The translations under genes and the position numbers were made by a program. The notes beneath the pieces are model-generated. The model had not been told where the DNA came from and made no database searches. It worked only from the letters and a program-made list of their open reading frames with translations. A DNA stretch of 64,000 nt from contig OZ176050.1 in NCBI GenBank assembly GCA_964247055.1, positions 2,604,001 to 2,668,000 of the forward strand. The letters are read 5' to 3'. Source of the stretch: Paragordius varius. Taxonomy: Eukaryota; Nematomorpha. Within the stretch, counting starts at the first letter, position 1; every line of letters starts with the position of its first letter. Below, in pieces: positions 48,897 to 61,393 of the stretch.

Positions 48897-49461
48897 TTAA
48901 CACTTAGATACAACACATTCATTTTAGTCCTTCGATTCAAATTGGGATAGTTAAATACCCCAGGCATGTTTAAGATGAAATTCTTCAAAAAATATGGAAG
49001 AAATCGAAACCATTGCAAAATTTTGTACTTACATAACATTAATAAACCGAAATATATAAAAGGTTTTATTCAAAAATACTTGATATTACTTATTTTAAAA
49101 CCGAAAGGTTAAAATTTAGTCAACTTGACATGTGTGCAATGGTAAAATTAAAAAATCATACAAAATAAATCGCTTTTTCGATTTTTATCAATGTTAGATG
49201 TAATAATAAAAAATTTGCTTTAATTTTACACTTAAAATTAAATAAAGACGATATTTTGCAAAAATGTTGTAAAATAAAAATGGCGTCGAAGTAGTTTGAC
49301 ATGGAACTTTTTCAAACAAAACTTTATTCATATATTTGGCATACTTATATAATTTTTATCAGGATAGAAGTATAAAATTAAATTGGGACCGTTTCATTCA
49401 GTAGTTTTTTAAAATTTTTAGTCTGGGTATTTAGATACCCTAATTTGAATCGAAGTGTTAA
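48897..49461 (+). mobile_element. TTAA-flanked MITE, best full-length copy
   Basis: 565 bp, TTAA at both edges: TTAACACTTAGATACAAC on the left and CGAAGTGTTAA on the right. The inner left block CCTTCGATTCAAATTGGG is itself the inverted partner of the right end (CCTAATTTGAATCGAAG). TTAA target sites are the mark of piggyBac-type transposition, so a piggyBac-driven MITE is my inference; no transposase is present. Confidence 0.75.
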
Positions 49462-50566
49462 AAAAAGTAGCCCAATCACCCCTGACTTTTTTAAAACTTA
49501 TGAAATTTCATTTTTATTTCATAGGCTAACACGTAGAAAATATCTTCGAACTAATATTTGTTCAGAAACTCTTTTTCACACGACATGGACCGATGAATTC
49601 AGGCAAATGGCTCTGTCACGGTGGGCCTTCAGAAAAACTAACCATTATTAAATTTGTAATACCTATACCTTTTCAGGAAATCAGGCAGAGGTCAATATTT
49701 TCAAGTAGGTGAGGCTAAACAGGGGTTTTTAAAAATGCCTCTGTCATTTTAAACCCATTGAAATAAAAAACTTTGCGCATTGGAACTGATAGCTTACACT
49801 TTCCCTAAAATTGTCACGAAGCCAATAACTATTACAATTCCCATTTTCAAGGGGTGGTGGATTAAAGGGCGATAATCAAAAAGATTCTCTTCTCGGGACA
49901 TTAATTGATTATACCTTAATTAGAGTTGGCCTATACACGTTTTTCAAATCCAATTTCACACTCACACGGGAATTAATTGAGCTTAAAAAGGCAAGCCCTT
50001 GGTGCATTCGTATATTATTATAGAATGACATGTACTCAAATATGCATTAAATCAAATATTAAGCGTTTTTTCAAGGATTGGGTCTACAATTAGGGTTATA
50101 ATTTTTTCTAGAATCCGGAAAAAGTCAATAAAGTGATTTTAGAGAACGGTGGGTCAAAACTGTGGCTTTTAAAATATGGCTAAGATTATATCACTATGAT
50201 GCTGAACATTTCTATCACATCACACCAATTTAAAGATTGATTTGTCTTAATATGGTAAATTTTTGTAAAAACTATTTATATATACAATATAAACTAACAA
50301 ATTAATCGAAATTCGGGTGTCATAGAACTGTTTAAAAGCAACGGATTATATAGAAATAGTATTTATATACATATACAAGCTTTTTTATACGGTTTTATCA
50401 TTTAAAATATTTTTAGTTAATATAAAAATTTAGCATATACCTAAAAATTTCATCTTACAATATCGACCTTTAACATTTATAAGAAGACTAATCCATAATA
50501 GAAGCGCAATAAATTGCCACTTTCACGGCCGACATCTAAAAATGAAATTTTTTTTAAAATTTTGGG
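49462..50566. other. No gene seen
   Basis: About 1.1 kb, AT-rich. The 68-codon frame 49445-49651 overlaps the MITE end and has no recognisable domain. Confidence 0.4.
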
Positions 50567-51469
50567 TAGGGTGATAAAAAATTTTTTTGTCTTGACTTGC
50601 AAGTTTTTCAAGTCATGGCTTGCTTTCATGTGATAAAATTAACATTAAACGACTTAAGTCAAGCGAGAAAACTTGAATCGGAGGTGATTAAAAATCATAT
50701 GATCAAGTAAAACTTATAGATTTTGCAAGTGTGGTGTAGGGTGCACTTGACCGATTTTGAATATGGAAAAATTATTTTGGAATATATTTATGGGTAATTT
50801 TAGGCTTTATAATTAATTAAAACCTTTGTTAGTGATATAAATTTTTATTTGATAAATTATGACTATTTAACGTATTCAAATTGGGTGGATACAAAAGAGG
50901 ATAAATATATTGAAAAACTCTGCTAATCATGGCATATAAAATTATGCTCAAAATACAAATTCCGTGAACCCGCAAAAAATTTAATTCTCAAAAATTTCCT
51001 AAAATTATTATTTATATATTAATCTTGAATTTCAATCTTCGTTTTATAAACGCTAAAGGTTACTTAATTATTAACTAATGTATAGAAATAATTAAATTTA
51101 TTTCGAATGTAATGTTATTAATCAAACAAAAAAATAATATGTTATATGGTCAACTTAAAAATTATTACCGGGCTCAATATTTATAAAAATCTATAATATT
51201 AAATAAAATACCTGCCAGCGAGTTTAAAAATAAATGCATATTGTAATGATTGTATATCTTTTTGTGCCTTATTTTATTTTTTTTACCTGATAATGATCAA
51301 AATAATTTTCGTAAAACTCGAATTGGGTGGCAAAAAATTATTATTCATAAGCAAAAGACTTGACTTAAGTGTTTTTTATCACCGATCTTCAAGTGTACTG
51401 CTGGCTTAAGTTAACATGCTCATGCCATGCTTGACTTAAAAGTCAAGTGCGACTTTTATAGCACTCCAC
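50567..51469. mobile_element. Candidate non-autonomous element with GTGCTATAAAA ends
   Basis: The left end TAGGGTGATAAAAA and the right end TTTTATAGCACTCCACC are imperfect inverted repeats. Both subterminal regions carry repeated variants of ACTTGACTTAAG and CAAGTC. The centre is AT-rich without coding signal. It is about 900 bp, and the superfamily was not fixed because no target duplication was seen. Confidence 0.55.
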
Positions 51470-51540
51470 CTTGTTTTGTTTTTTATAAGTAGTTTATAAT
51501 TTATTTAAACTTTAAAGCATTTTAAAATTTTATTAAAAAC

Positions 51541-51740
51541 TATGCGCGAATTTTACGATTTTCTGATATGGAACACTTACTACAAATATATAAATAATTT
51601 TGTTAAATCACTTGTAAGCCCAAAGCCAAAAGAATCATGATAACCATGATTATTTCTTATCAGAAAATTATTCTATGGGGATATTTTTTGTAGACACTGT
51701 TTAGCACAATAAAATAATTGTTGGATTTCTTAACATGCGA
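51541..51740 (-). repeat. Old repeat related to the array unit ends
   Basis: Words in order (GCGCGAATTTTACGATTTTC, GATATGGAACACTTAC, CCCAAAGCCAAAAG) parallel the region at 21800-22160 and, in reverse complement, the start of the T units near 16760-16830. It lacks the CAGAGGCGTAGC MITE and so represents the empty site. Confidence 0.5.
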
Positions 51741-51989
51741 CAATATATAATTGAATAAAAAATGTAAACTTTGTTACTTATGTTAAAATATAATAAATTG
51801 TTCCATAATAAAAAAAAGTTTTTAATAATGGATAATTTCACAAAATCATCGTATTATATATTAACCTTTAAATGATTCAATGTATACCAAATTACTCAAG
51901 TAATGAAGTGATAATTACGCAATATTTAGCAATGCTTAAAATGAATGTATGCTTAAAATGACTTAATCCGCGTCTAGACTGTTACGATT

Positions 51990-53320
51990 ATGCCACTTTT
52001 TGGTAAATCCCATAAGAGCCCTCAAGAGTTAGTTAAAATACTGCGAGAGGCGCTTTTGGTTTTGGAGAAAGGAGATAAGAAAATTGATAAAGTATTTAGT
52101 ATTTTATATTTATACAGGCTTCGGAAGATATCAGTAAAACCCTAGGAACTATAAAAAATTTGTTGTGTGGCTCAGGAGATCAAGAACCACAACCAGAAGT
52201 AGTTGCCCAGTTGGCTCAAGAAATCTACAATGCCAATCTTTTTTTCCTTTTAATCAAGAATTTGTCTAAAATTGATTTTGAGGTATTGATTTATTTATGA
52301 TTTTTTTTTATAATTATAGAGTAAAAAAGATGTGACACAAATCGTAAATAATTTATTAAGGCGGCAAATAGGCACGCGTTTTCCAACCGTCGAACAAATT
52401 TGCAATAAAAAGGAAATTCTCACTACGCTTCTCAATGGGTATTTTTTTGTTTCAATTATTATTATATATGCGTAAATATTCTTGATACATATAAAATGTC
52501 CAAAACTTCTCTTATTTATTGGTAAATCGCTAATCCTACCAACTACAAGTAAACTAATCATCAATACATAATATTAGTGTCATAATAAACAAAACTTTTT
52601 ATATATGGTGTTAATATCCTTAATATCTTTTTGCAATTGTATTCTGCGCTGGTCTGGTTGATTTAAAACTTATATTTAAGTCTATATATTAGTCTCTTTC
52701 TATGTTGGTTCCGTTATTTTATTTTTCCCATTCAAAATCAATATTTTTTGATTACATTTTATGGTCTGTCTGACTTTCTTTTTTCTGTATGCCTTTCCTT
52801 TTTTTCGATCTATTATTAGATCATAATATACATTTTTTGTTTGTCTGGTTACATTAGGAAAACCACATAGACACTTCAATATCTTAATTAACACAGGACT
52901 ACAATAATTAGGCTACATATTTCGAAATTGTTGTCACCATGTTAATAACCTCAACTTTGATATTTTATTTTTTGGTAATTATTTTTGACATAGAAAACTC
53001 TAAAATTTTATAATCTTTTTCACATTCATGTAATTTTTATGGCGTTCAAGACGAAATTGATAAAATCTATGCCATAAATTAATTTAGTCAATTTGTTGTT
53101 TGCATAATTTGCTTCAACAAATTAATTAATTAATTTTAGCAATAAATGATAAGTAGGAGGTTTAATGTTTGCACGCATACACGCTAAGATTGTTACATAT
53201 CTTGAAACATTTTTGGCACTTTGTTTTATATTGTGTTTTATCTCTCAGTTTTATATATTTTTTATTCAATTTTGACTGTCGTCATTTAACATTTACTTTA
53301 CTATACAAATCCAATCCAAT

Positions 53321-53361
<41 letters not shown>

Positions 53362-56300
53362 AATGAATATTTTAATTTCTTTTTAATGTTAAAATTATTG
53401 TGTTGACATTACTTACATAATACATATTTTTCTATATGTTAAAAATGAAAAAAAACAGGAAGTTGTTTTATAAAATACAAAAATTTTATGTAAAAACACA
53501 ACTATTTGGCTTATAACCAACCATATATGAGTATATTCGGCAAATAAAATACTATTGCACACACACTGAGACATATTATTCGCAGAAAGAGGATTGTCAA
53601 CTTTGTCACCTTAATTTAAAAATAATTATATTTTACTGTTTTCTTGTTATTTGTGTTTTTGTTAAACTATAACTATGTAGTCCAATTACCGTTTATAAAA
53701 TTGTTTTTCATAGGTTATAAACCATGTTAGGTCAAATAATATATTTTTATAAATTATTAAAAATTTGAATATAAGTTTAGGGAAATTTATAACTTACATC
53801 GGTAATAAATGTTTGAAAAGAAAAAAAATATGGTTTAGCTTTTCATATAAGGTAATTAAAAATTAAAAGAATATTTAAATTAGCTTAGTTTCTTTATGAT
53901 ATATTAAACTTTTTCAAAAAACCATAAATCAATCATTTTGTCGGTTTTACTTGCGTTTATATATACATTGCTCGTATATCATTAGGTTAATTTAGATAAT
54001 TTATTCGCTTTATTTTGCAGTAGAGCCAAAATAAGAGATATATAAAATCCATCATTATATTTATTTAAAGACTGGGCACTCACATATATATTAAAAATTA
54101 TCTCACTTTTGAACATAAAAAATTGTTTTTTATGATTATTATTATATTTTGAAATGGTAATATTTGTGGGAGGATACATGCAATTTTTAACCGTTGTTTT
54201 ATGCAACTAAAATTTTATTCGATAGTTTGATATTAGTGTTAATCTTTTGTAGTGGGTTAGCTCAGACCCATATTTGATTACTTAATTAATCCAAAATAAA
54301 TTTAAAAATTTCATATTACAAGGAATTATAAACGATGTATATATATATCACAGGTATGAAAGTCAAGATATTGCCTTGAATTGTGGTATGATGTTGAGAG
54401 AATGTTTAAGACATGAACCCTTAACACGCATTATTCTGCATTCTCCGGAGTTTTACAATTTTTTTGCGTACGTTGAAGTGCCCACTTTCGATATAGCTTC
54501 CGATGCCTTTGCTACTTTTAAAGTAATTAAATTTTTATTTGTTGAAATTTATTTTTATATCGCGATATAAGTCTACAAAAATATTCTTCAGTTTTCAAAA
54601 TTAACATACAGTAAAGATTCTAATTATACGGATAAAACGTTAAAATATAAAGGCAAATAATTTTTTTTCTAAAAGATAACCATACCTTTTTAAATCTTGA
54701 TGTTTTGAATATAACTTATTATTTATTGCAAAGTGTGAAATATAGATATATATTATTAACACAATTGATTTTATAATAAATCATAATTAAATGGCTTATA
54801 TAGGAATTATTACGTTATTTGAAAAAGTATGGTTGTGTTTTAAAAAAAATTAGTTGTCCTACTTATATTTTTACGTTTTGTCCGTATAATTTTAATTTTA
54901 CTGTAAAATATAATCTTTAATATAACCTTTAAGGATTTTTTACCAACAAGGAGGTTACCCTTCGGATAGATGTGCGCCATAAGCATCGGTCCTGCGCATC
55001 TTATTTTCAGATTTAAAATACCCAAATCGTTTTCTACAATAGAAAGCTAACTTTGTAATGGACGTCCTTTACGATTTCGCAAACTTGTAGAAAAATTGAC
55101 CATCAGTGCGGTATAGCCAACTTTCATGTGGGCGTCGGTGAACATGTCCCGCAAATCTCAGACGATTTGTGCGCAAACAGTCGATAAGCGGAGTCATTTG
55201 TAGGACAGTATATGAATCAAATTTATTATTGTAATTATAGAGGTTTGGGTTTGTAGCATAAAGTATAGTTTTTAGAATTCTCCTTTCCGCTTGTTGTAAC
55301 TTTAGTGAATTTGTTTTGGTTACAGCAATAGCTTCTGTTGCGTATATTAGAACGGGTCGTATGGTGGTGGTGTACATAGTCGATTTGGATTTGAATGAGA
55401 TGTATTTTTTGTTTATAATACTTTTGAGTTGGTGGTATTTGACCAGGCATTTTTTATTCTCTTGTTGGGTAGTTTAAGGCCCCCACCAGCGCTTATAATG
55501 TCACTCAAATATGTGAAACTTTGTACTGTTTCAAAAGGTTCTTCATCACGTATTTGTGGAGGCTTAGTTGGGTTGGGCGTGGTGCAATTGCTGCATATAA
55601 AATCGTGATGTTATTTTAGCGATTTCCACTGAGAGCATTTTTTGTGGATCCATTTTTTACATTTGAGACATTGGATTGCGTTGGTTTTGACTTCTTTTTA
55701 TTACATATTGAGCAGGGCCATTTAATGAGATTATATTATTATTTTTGTTTTTGATACATTAACCTTAAGTCCAAACATCTCTAGCCGTTTTTTCCATTTC
55801 GCGAGATTTGTGTTTAATTGCACTTCACCGTTTGCCATTAATACCAAGTCGTCGGCGTAAAGGATGTTGTATGGTAAGCCTTGGTCTAATGGTTTAGTGA
55901 TTTCATCCATGATAGCAATAAACAAGAACGGGCTTAAGAGCTAGCCTTGATGCAGCCCAGCGTTAATTGAGAGAGAGTCGGAGTACCCTACGCTTGTCGC
56001 CACCTGAGCTTTGCACTCGGTATATAATGTCATTATTGATTTAACCATTTCGTCAATGCCCTTGTTTTATAGAACCCATGGGATTAGAGCTCCCGAATCA
56101 AATGCCTTTTCAAGGTCGATGAAGGCATAAGATAAGGGGCTATTTCGAAGGTGTGCTTGTTGAAGTTGTCTTAGTATGAAGATGGCGTCTGTCGTTCCTT
56201 TGTTTGGTAATATCACACGGCATTTCATATATATATCTATCCTATCTTTTAATTTATTTAATAGAATAAGTTTAAATAGTTTAATACCATGTTCGAGTAA

Positions 56301-58903
56301 TTTTATTGGGCGATAGGAGTCAGGGTTAAGTCTGTCCCTTTTGCCCTTATAAAGGGGTATTATTAAGCTATTGTTCCCTTTGTTTGGCGTTTGTGAGATT
56401 CGTTCGTTCTAAACAGCTGTAAACATTATAATCTATTTGAACTTATCCCTTTTCCCACCTTTTTTCTACTACATATTTTCCTCCCGTTCGGGAGGTTGCG
56501 GAAAGGAATCCCATCTTCGCGAAAAAAATTTGGTGAAAAATCGAAATTCCGGATAGCGACTTGGAATGTTAATTTTACTGTAAAAATATTAGTAATTTTA
56601 TTTGTGGAATTTGGAGTAATACACTTCTGTTTTAAGCATAATATATTTGGTTGTTTATCATCATATATAATTGTAATTGATATATTTGCTTAAATATGAG
56701 TGTAAACCTTACAAAGAGTAATGGATAACACATAAATGATTAGGTAAAAAAACAAAAATTGCTTATGTTAATTTCCGATTTTATGGAAAAGCAAGGATAG
56801 CAGACAAAACCATTGACCTTATTTTGTAATATTAAGAAAAATGTTTTAAATGGATGATACAAATAAAAAAATGTTTTATTATATTCAGTTTTACATTTAG
56901 GCTGATAATAAATTTCGCTGAAAAGTTTGCCTTCATTAAATTGCATTTATTTTAAAATGTGTAATCGCAATAACACAATATTTCGCAATTATTTAATGTG
57001 AACATTTTTACAGAATTATTAAAAATAATATATAGCGATGGTATTTCCTCCAAAAAATTTAAAGGCTAACTCTTGTTTTAAGCCTCCCTTATAAAACCGA
57101 TAATTTTTTTGCTGTTTGAAACATTTGTAGATATTTCTATTCAAAACAAATACATTAAAAATTTAATGAATAATTTAGGGCCATAAAAAGCACTCTTAAG
57201 ACCTCATGCGGCCCGTGGACCACGGTTTAAGCGCTGATATATAGCTTTAAAGTTTTTTTAACAAAATTATCAATTCTTTTATAGTTTAAAGTCAACATTA
57301 CCTTTTATTGGTAATTTTGGTGACCTTTTGTTAATTCCATTATTTATTTCAACATGGAGTTTTTTTATTTACAGAATAAAAATCAAAGTTTTCTTACAAA
57401 ATTCTACCTTAAAAGTCCTATAATTTTTTTTATTTATGTTAAATTTTTTTAATTTTAAATATACATAATACTTGTTGAAATATGGTTGTTTTTTATAAAA
57501 TATCTTTAATTTGATAAAGGCAAAAAAATGGGTTATTATCTAATTTTATATAGATTATACTTTTCTCCACAATTAATTATGCGTCCAGTCTAGAAAATTA
57601 TTGTATATAATCGATAACTTTTTTACTTATTTCGCATAAAATAAATGATATTTAAATTTTTGGAAACATTTACAAAAGAATATTATATTTGTAATGCTTT
57701 TTATAGGACCTTTTAACGCGTCACAAATTTCTAGCCAGCGAATTCCTCGAAGCCAATTACGACAAAGTATTTACGCATTATCAAAATCTTTTGATTTCCG
57801 AAAATTATGTTACAAGGCGACAATCCCTGAAGGTAATATTTATGAATTACTTAATTTTTCATTATAAAAAAATTTACCAATATTATCTCAATTTTGATTA
57901 TTATTTAGTTATTGGGCGAATTGATTCTCGATAGACATAATTTTAATGTTATGACACGGTATATTAGTAATCCAGAAAACTTGAAATTAATGATGAATTT
58001 GCTAAAAGACAAAAGTCGCAACATTCAATTTGAAGCCTTCCATGTTTTCAAAGTATATTGAAATTTTAAATAATTATCCACATTATTATTAATAAATTGA
58101 AATAAATGCATAAAACCCGAAAATCATAAGACTATATCTATATAGGATCCTTTAACTTAGATTGGTTTATCATATTTGTTTAAAAATGTTTTTACACTTT
58201 ATTATGTCTTATATATTATCAGTAAGATACATAAAAAATTACTATTTTTTAATTGCCTTCATTAATTGTTCTATATTCACGTCTCACCCCTTTTAAATCT
58301 ATTTATTGTTTTACCTTTATATAGGTATTTGTAGCTAACCCTAACAAAACAAAAGCCGTTGCAGACATCTTGCTCCGGAACCGGGATAGGCTTGTTGAAT
58401 TTTTGTCAAAGTTTCAAAATGATCGGACAGACGATGAACAGTTTAATGATGAGAAGGCTTATCTCATTAAACAGATTAAAGAACTTAAAGTTAGTAGTTG
58501 TACGCCACCAATCTCTACAGTAACCAGCAACACTGTAAATTCTAATCAAGCCAATTTAAGTAATGTAAGCAATAGTTCTTCATCTGGCCTTAACACAAAC
58601 AATAATGGTAATGAGAGTTCTTTCTTTGGAGATTCTGTTTTAAATAGTCCCCCTCCCCCACCTCAAGCAGTGGTTGGACAGACTAATAATAAAAACAATA
58701 CAGGGTTTTCTCATCATTCAAATAACAATAATATGGTATCATCCACCATACCAACAAATAACGTTATGGGTACACCACAATACGTTAATAATAATAGCTC
58801 ACATCTAACAAATCCTAATACCAATAATGTATTATCATCATCATCTTTTAATAATACACCACTTTCGAGTCAACATCACCCACCCTATAATATGCCTAGA
58901 TAA
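51990..58903 (+). CDS. CAB39: Mo25 / CAB39 homologue with a long Asn/Ser-rich tail
   Basis: Seven exons: 51990-52091, 52118-52282, 52320-52438, 54354-54522, 57707-57832, 57909-58052 and 58325-58903. All introns are GT...AG and the phases agree, giving 467 codons plus stop. Residues 1-330 align along the whole of animal Mo25: [14 protein letters not shown] at the start, [84 protein letters not shown], and [20 protein letters not shown]. Mo25 is a cytosolic helical-repeat scaffold that binds the STRAD C-terminal WEF motif and activates LKB1 and GCKIII-type kinases. Human CAB39 is 341 aa; here about 137 extra residues (331-467) are rich in Asn, Ser, Pro and Thr with a PPPPP run. Introns are 26, 37, 1915, 3184, 76 and 272 nt. 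The symbol is by homology. Confidence 0.95.
52439..54353. other. Mo25 intron 3, nothing else recognised
   Basis: 1915 nt, very AT-rich, with a TA microsatellite at 53322-53356. Small frames inside have no motif. Confidence 0.6.
53322..53356. repeat. TA microsatellite
   Basis: An uninterrupted TA run of about 34 bases. Comparable runs occur at 981-1006, 22196-22221, 29455-29476, 33810-33840 and 60046-60069. Confidence 0.9.
55069..56410 (-). mobile_element. LINE (non-LTR) fragment, reverse transcriptase to 3' region, in Mo25 intron 4
   Basis: Read on the minus strand: [17 protein letters not shown] (near 56330), [10 protein letters not shown] (RT motif A, near 56115), [12 protein letters not shown] (catalytic YADD, near 55860), then the thumb-like region and the C-terminal part [12 protein letters not shown], then [17 protein letters not shown] (55377-55069). 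These are the normal blocks of a non-LTR reverse transcriptase; the clade is not certain, RTE/CR1-like at most. The reading is split between frames with stops, so it is a dead copy. It lies antisense inside the largest intron of Mo25 and explains much of that intron's length. Confidence 0.85.
56490..56575 (+). mobile_element. LINE endonuclease start, inverted fragment
   Basis: The + strand reads [12 protein letters not shown], the typical opening of an APE-type endonuclease of non-LTR elements (TWNVN block), then homology stops. It lies directly beyond the 5' end of the minus-strand RT fragment and in opposite orientation. Confidence 0.6.
57100..57238. mobile_element. hAT-like right-end fragment in Mo25 intron 4
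   Basis: Ends with GCGGCCCGTGGACCACGG and TTTAAGCGCTG, the usual look of the right end of hAT elements of the CAGTG type. No left end was found. Confidence 0.45.
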
Positions 58904-61393
58904 TGAAAAGAGTTTTGAAATTTAAAATTTAGTAAAATTTATTAAGCCAAAGAAAGTTTTCCCCGCGTTTTTTTTTTCATTTAGTTTTTTTTGTTTTGAG
59001 AACAATAATAATTTGGTGCTTTTAAAAATATTTAAGTTTTACAATACTTTAAGTATCAAACGTTACTCCAAGTTTGAGATGGTTTCATAAGCTATTTGTG
59101 ATACCCTTATTAACTGTTATATCACTCATTTTATTATATTTTATCTAAAACAATACTAATATTAAATCACATTTTTCTGCCCTCAAAACTACTTATCTAC
59201 ACCCGTTAAAATTCTATTTCATCTAAGACGAAATGATTATCGTTTTTTACATTTAACCTGATGCATTTAGCTTTTATTTTTTCTCTGATACATATATTAT
59301 CATTTTTATTTGCAAACCAATGAATGGTAATCCGTCATACCTTATATAATGGTCAATTTTGATGAATTAGTATTGTTGATGCAAATATGCCACACATATC
59401 ATATTTATCCATTGTGCTATTACTATATGAATGGTTTTTAAATAATTTAGCGAAAAATAAATATTTCACACATGTACACAATTTATTACATGCTGCATCC
59501 TAATTTTTGGATACCCAGTAGATGATTAATGTAGAATCCTTTATTTCTATATAAAGTTTTCAAAAAATAGTAACACATAAAAGATATATTTATGAGGCAA
59601 ACTAATTTCTGGTTAAAAGGAAAACAACTTTTTTACCTCACTAACTTATACCCTCTTTTTTAAAGAAATTTTTTAACACATATATTTGCCTTAGTATAAA
59701 TCTCGTTACAAAAAGTTAATAAGTGTACAAAAATTAATCGTTTAAATTTTTCATATATAAATTATGCGAACATTATATGAGATATTTCTTATTTTATTAA
59801 ATATGATTTTTACATTTTAGTCGCTTTACTTTATAAATAATGTCAAACTTATTAAAAATAACTATAAAATTATTTATTTTACTCTAATGAAAATAAATAA
59901 CGAAAAACAGCTGATTGAGTATTTTCCTTTTATGCTGAGGACACCCGATTTTTTTCGGATTCATAATGCTTTTTGAGATCTTTATCCAAAAATATAAAAA
60001 TTATAATTGCATTTTTGACCCTAAATTTGGCACAGCATATCTAAATATATATATATATATATATATATAGTTATTACAGTGACGTCATAACCTTTTTTAT
60101 ATAAAATTAAGACTTTGCATTCATAAATTTTATAGCTTATAAATGAACGCTCAAATCGGGTATTTTTAAGGCTTAAATATGCGTACACCTCTTAAATGCA
60201 TTTTAAAACTAATTCTGTATTGTTATAAATTTTATGGGTGCAAAAAAATATATAATGCATTTAACAAATTATTTTAAAATATAATTGAAGGAAGCCACTT
60301 TAAGTTTATTTTCCGTTAAAACACTTCGGCTTTAATTTCTTTATTCCCAATCTTACTGTTTAATTACTGTATATGATTTCAAAACTAGATTTACCGTTAA
60401 TTCATCCAACTAAAATTTTTAATAAATTTTTTCTTTTTTTAAATAATAAATATCAAAAGTACCTTTTTGAATCTAGTTTTTCTGTTAATTTCGAGGTAAA
60501 TTTAACTGTTATCAGTATTATCCACAATTATACTTTTTTTGTTTGAAACCCGTATATTATTGAAAATCTATTCATCCCTATAGAACCCTTTTTTAACCAT
60601 AATATTTTTCTTACAATTAACATTTGATTATAAAACATGCAGAAAATTAATATATAATCAACAACCTTTTACACAACATTTGGCTGACTACATTAGAGAA
60701 ATATCTCATAAATATACTAATATGTATTAATAATTGGTCTGGAAATTAGTTATACTATTTTATATGTTTAATACAAAGGTGAGTGCAAAATATAAATGTT
60801 ACCCATTTAAGTATAATATCGTTCAAATACATTAAAGTGCATCAAAAATGTAAAATATTCATGAAAACATTATTGACCTATGATAAGTACCCCTTAAACA
60901 ATTCATAGCTTTATTTGCAAAATTTTTAGTAACAAGGAAGCTAAGTTACGCGTCATAGGAAATTAGGATAATTGAAAAATTTTCTAAAATTTTCAATGTT
61001 AACCAAAAAAGTATTAATGTGATGCCAGACCAAATTAATTTCCCGTTATTCTTTGTGTGTGCTTTTTTAAAAAAATAAAAATTTTGTTTCAATAATTTTG
61101 AAGTGTTATCTTTACCTCCTGTTAGTGGATAAAATATATATTTATGAATTTCTTATCACATTCATTTGGTGCCACACATAAACTTCCCAAATTTGTAACA
61201 GAAAGAAATAAAAGGATGCCAAAATATATTTATATTTATGGTTATAACTACTGTTTTAACAACGCTATTCTTGCACTTTTATTTTATCGTGTATCAGAAG
61301 AAGTTTTGCAATAATGATTTGTTATTGCAAAAACTCAGTTTTCTTACATCTTATTTTTGACATAATAAGTCAATAATTTAAATCATATAAACT
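58904..61393. other. 2.5-kb intergenic region, no gene seen
   Basis: AT-rich, with a TA microsatellite at 60046-60069. It should hold the Mo25 3' end and the opsin promoter. AATAAA-like words are frequent by composition, so none is assigned. Confidence 0.5.

Noticed and set aside
49445-49651. 68-codon frame overlapping the right end of a MITE
   Set aside because: It starts inside transposon sequence and shows no recognisable domain.
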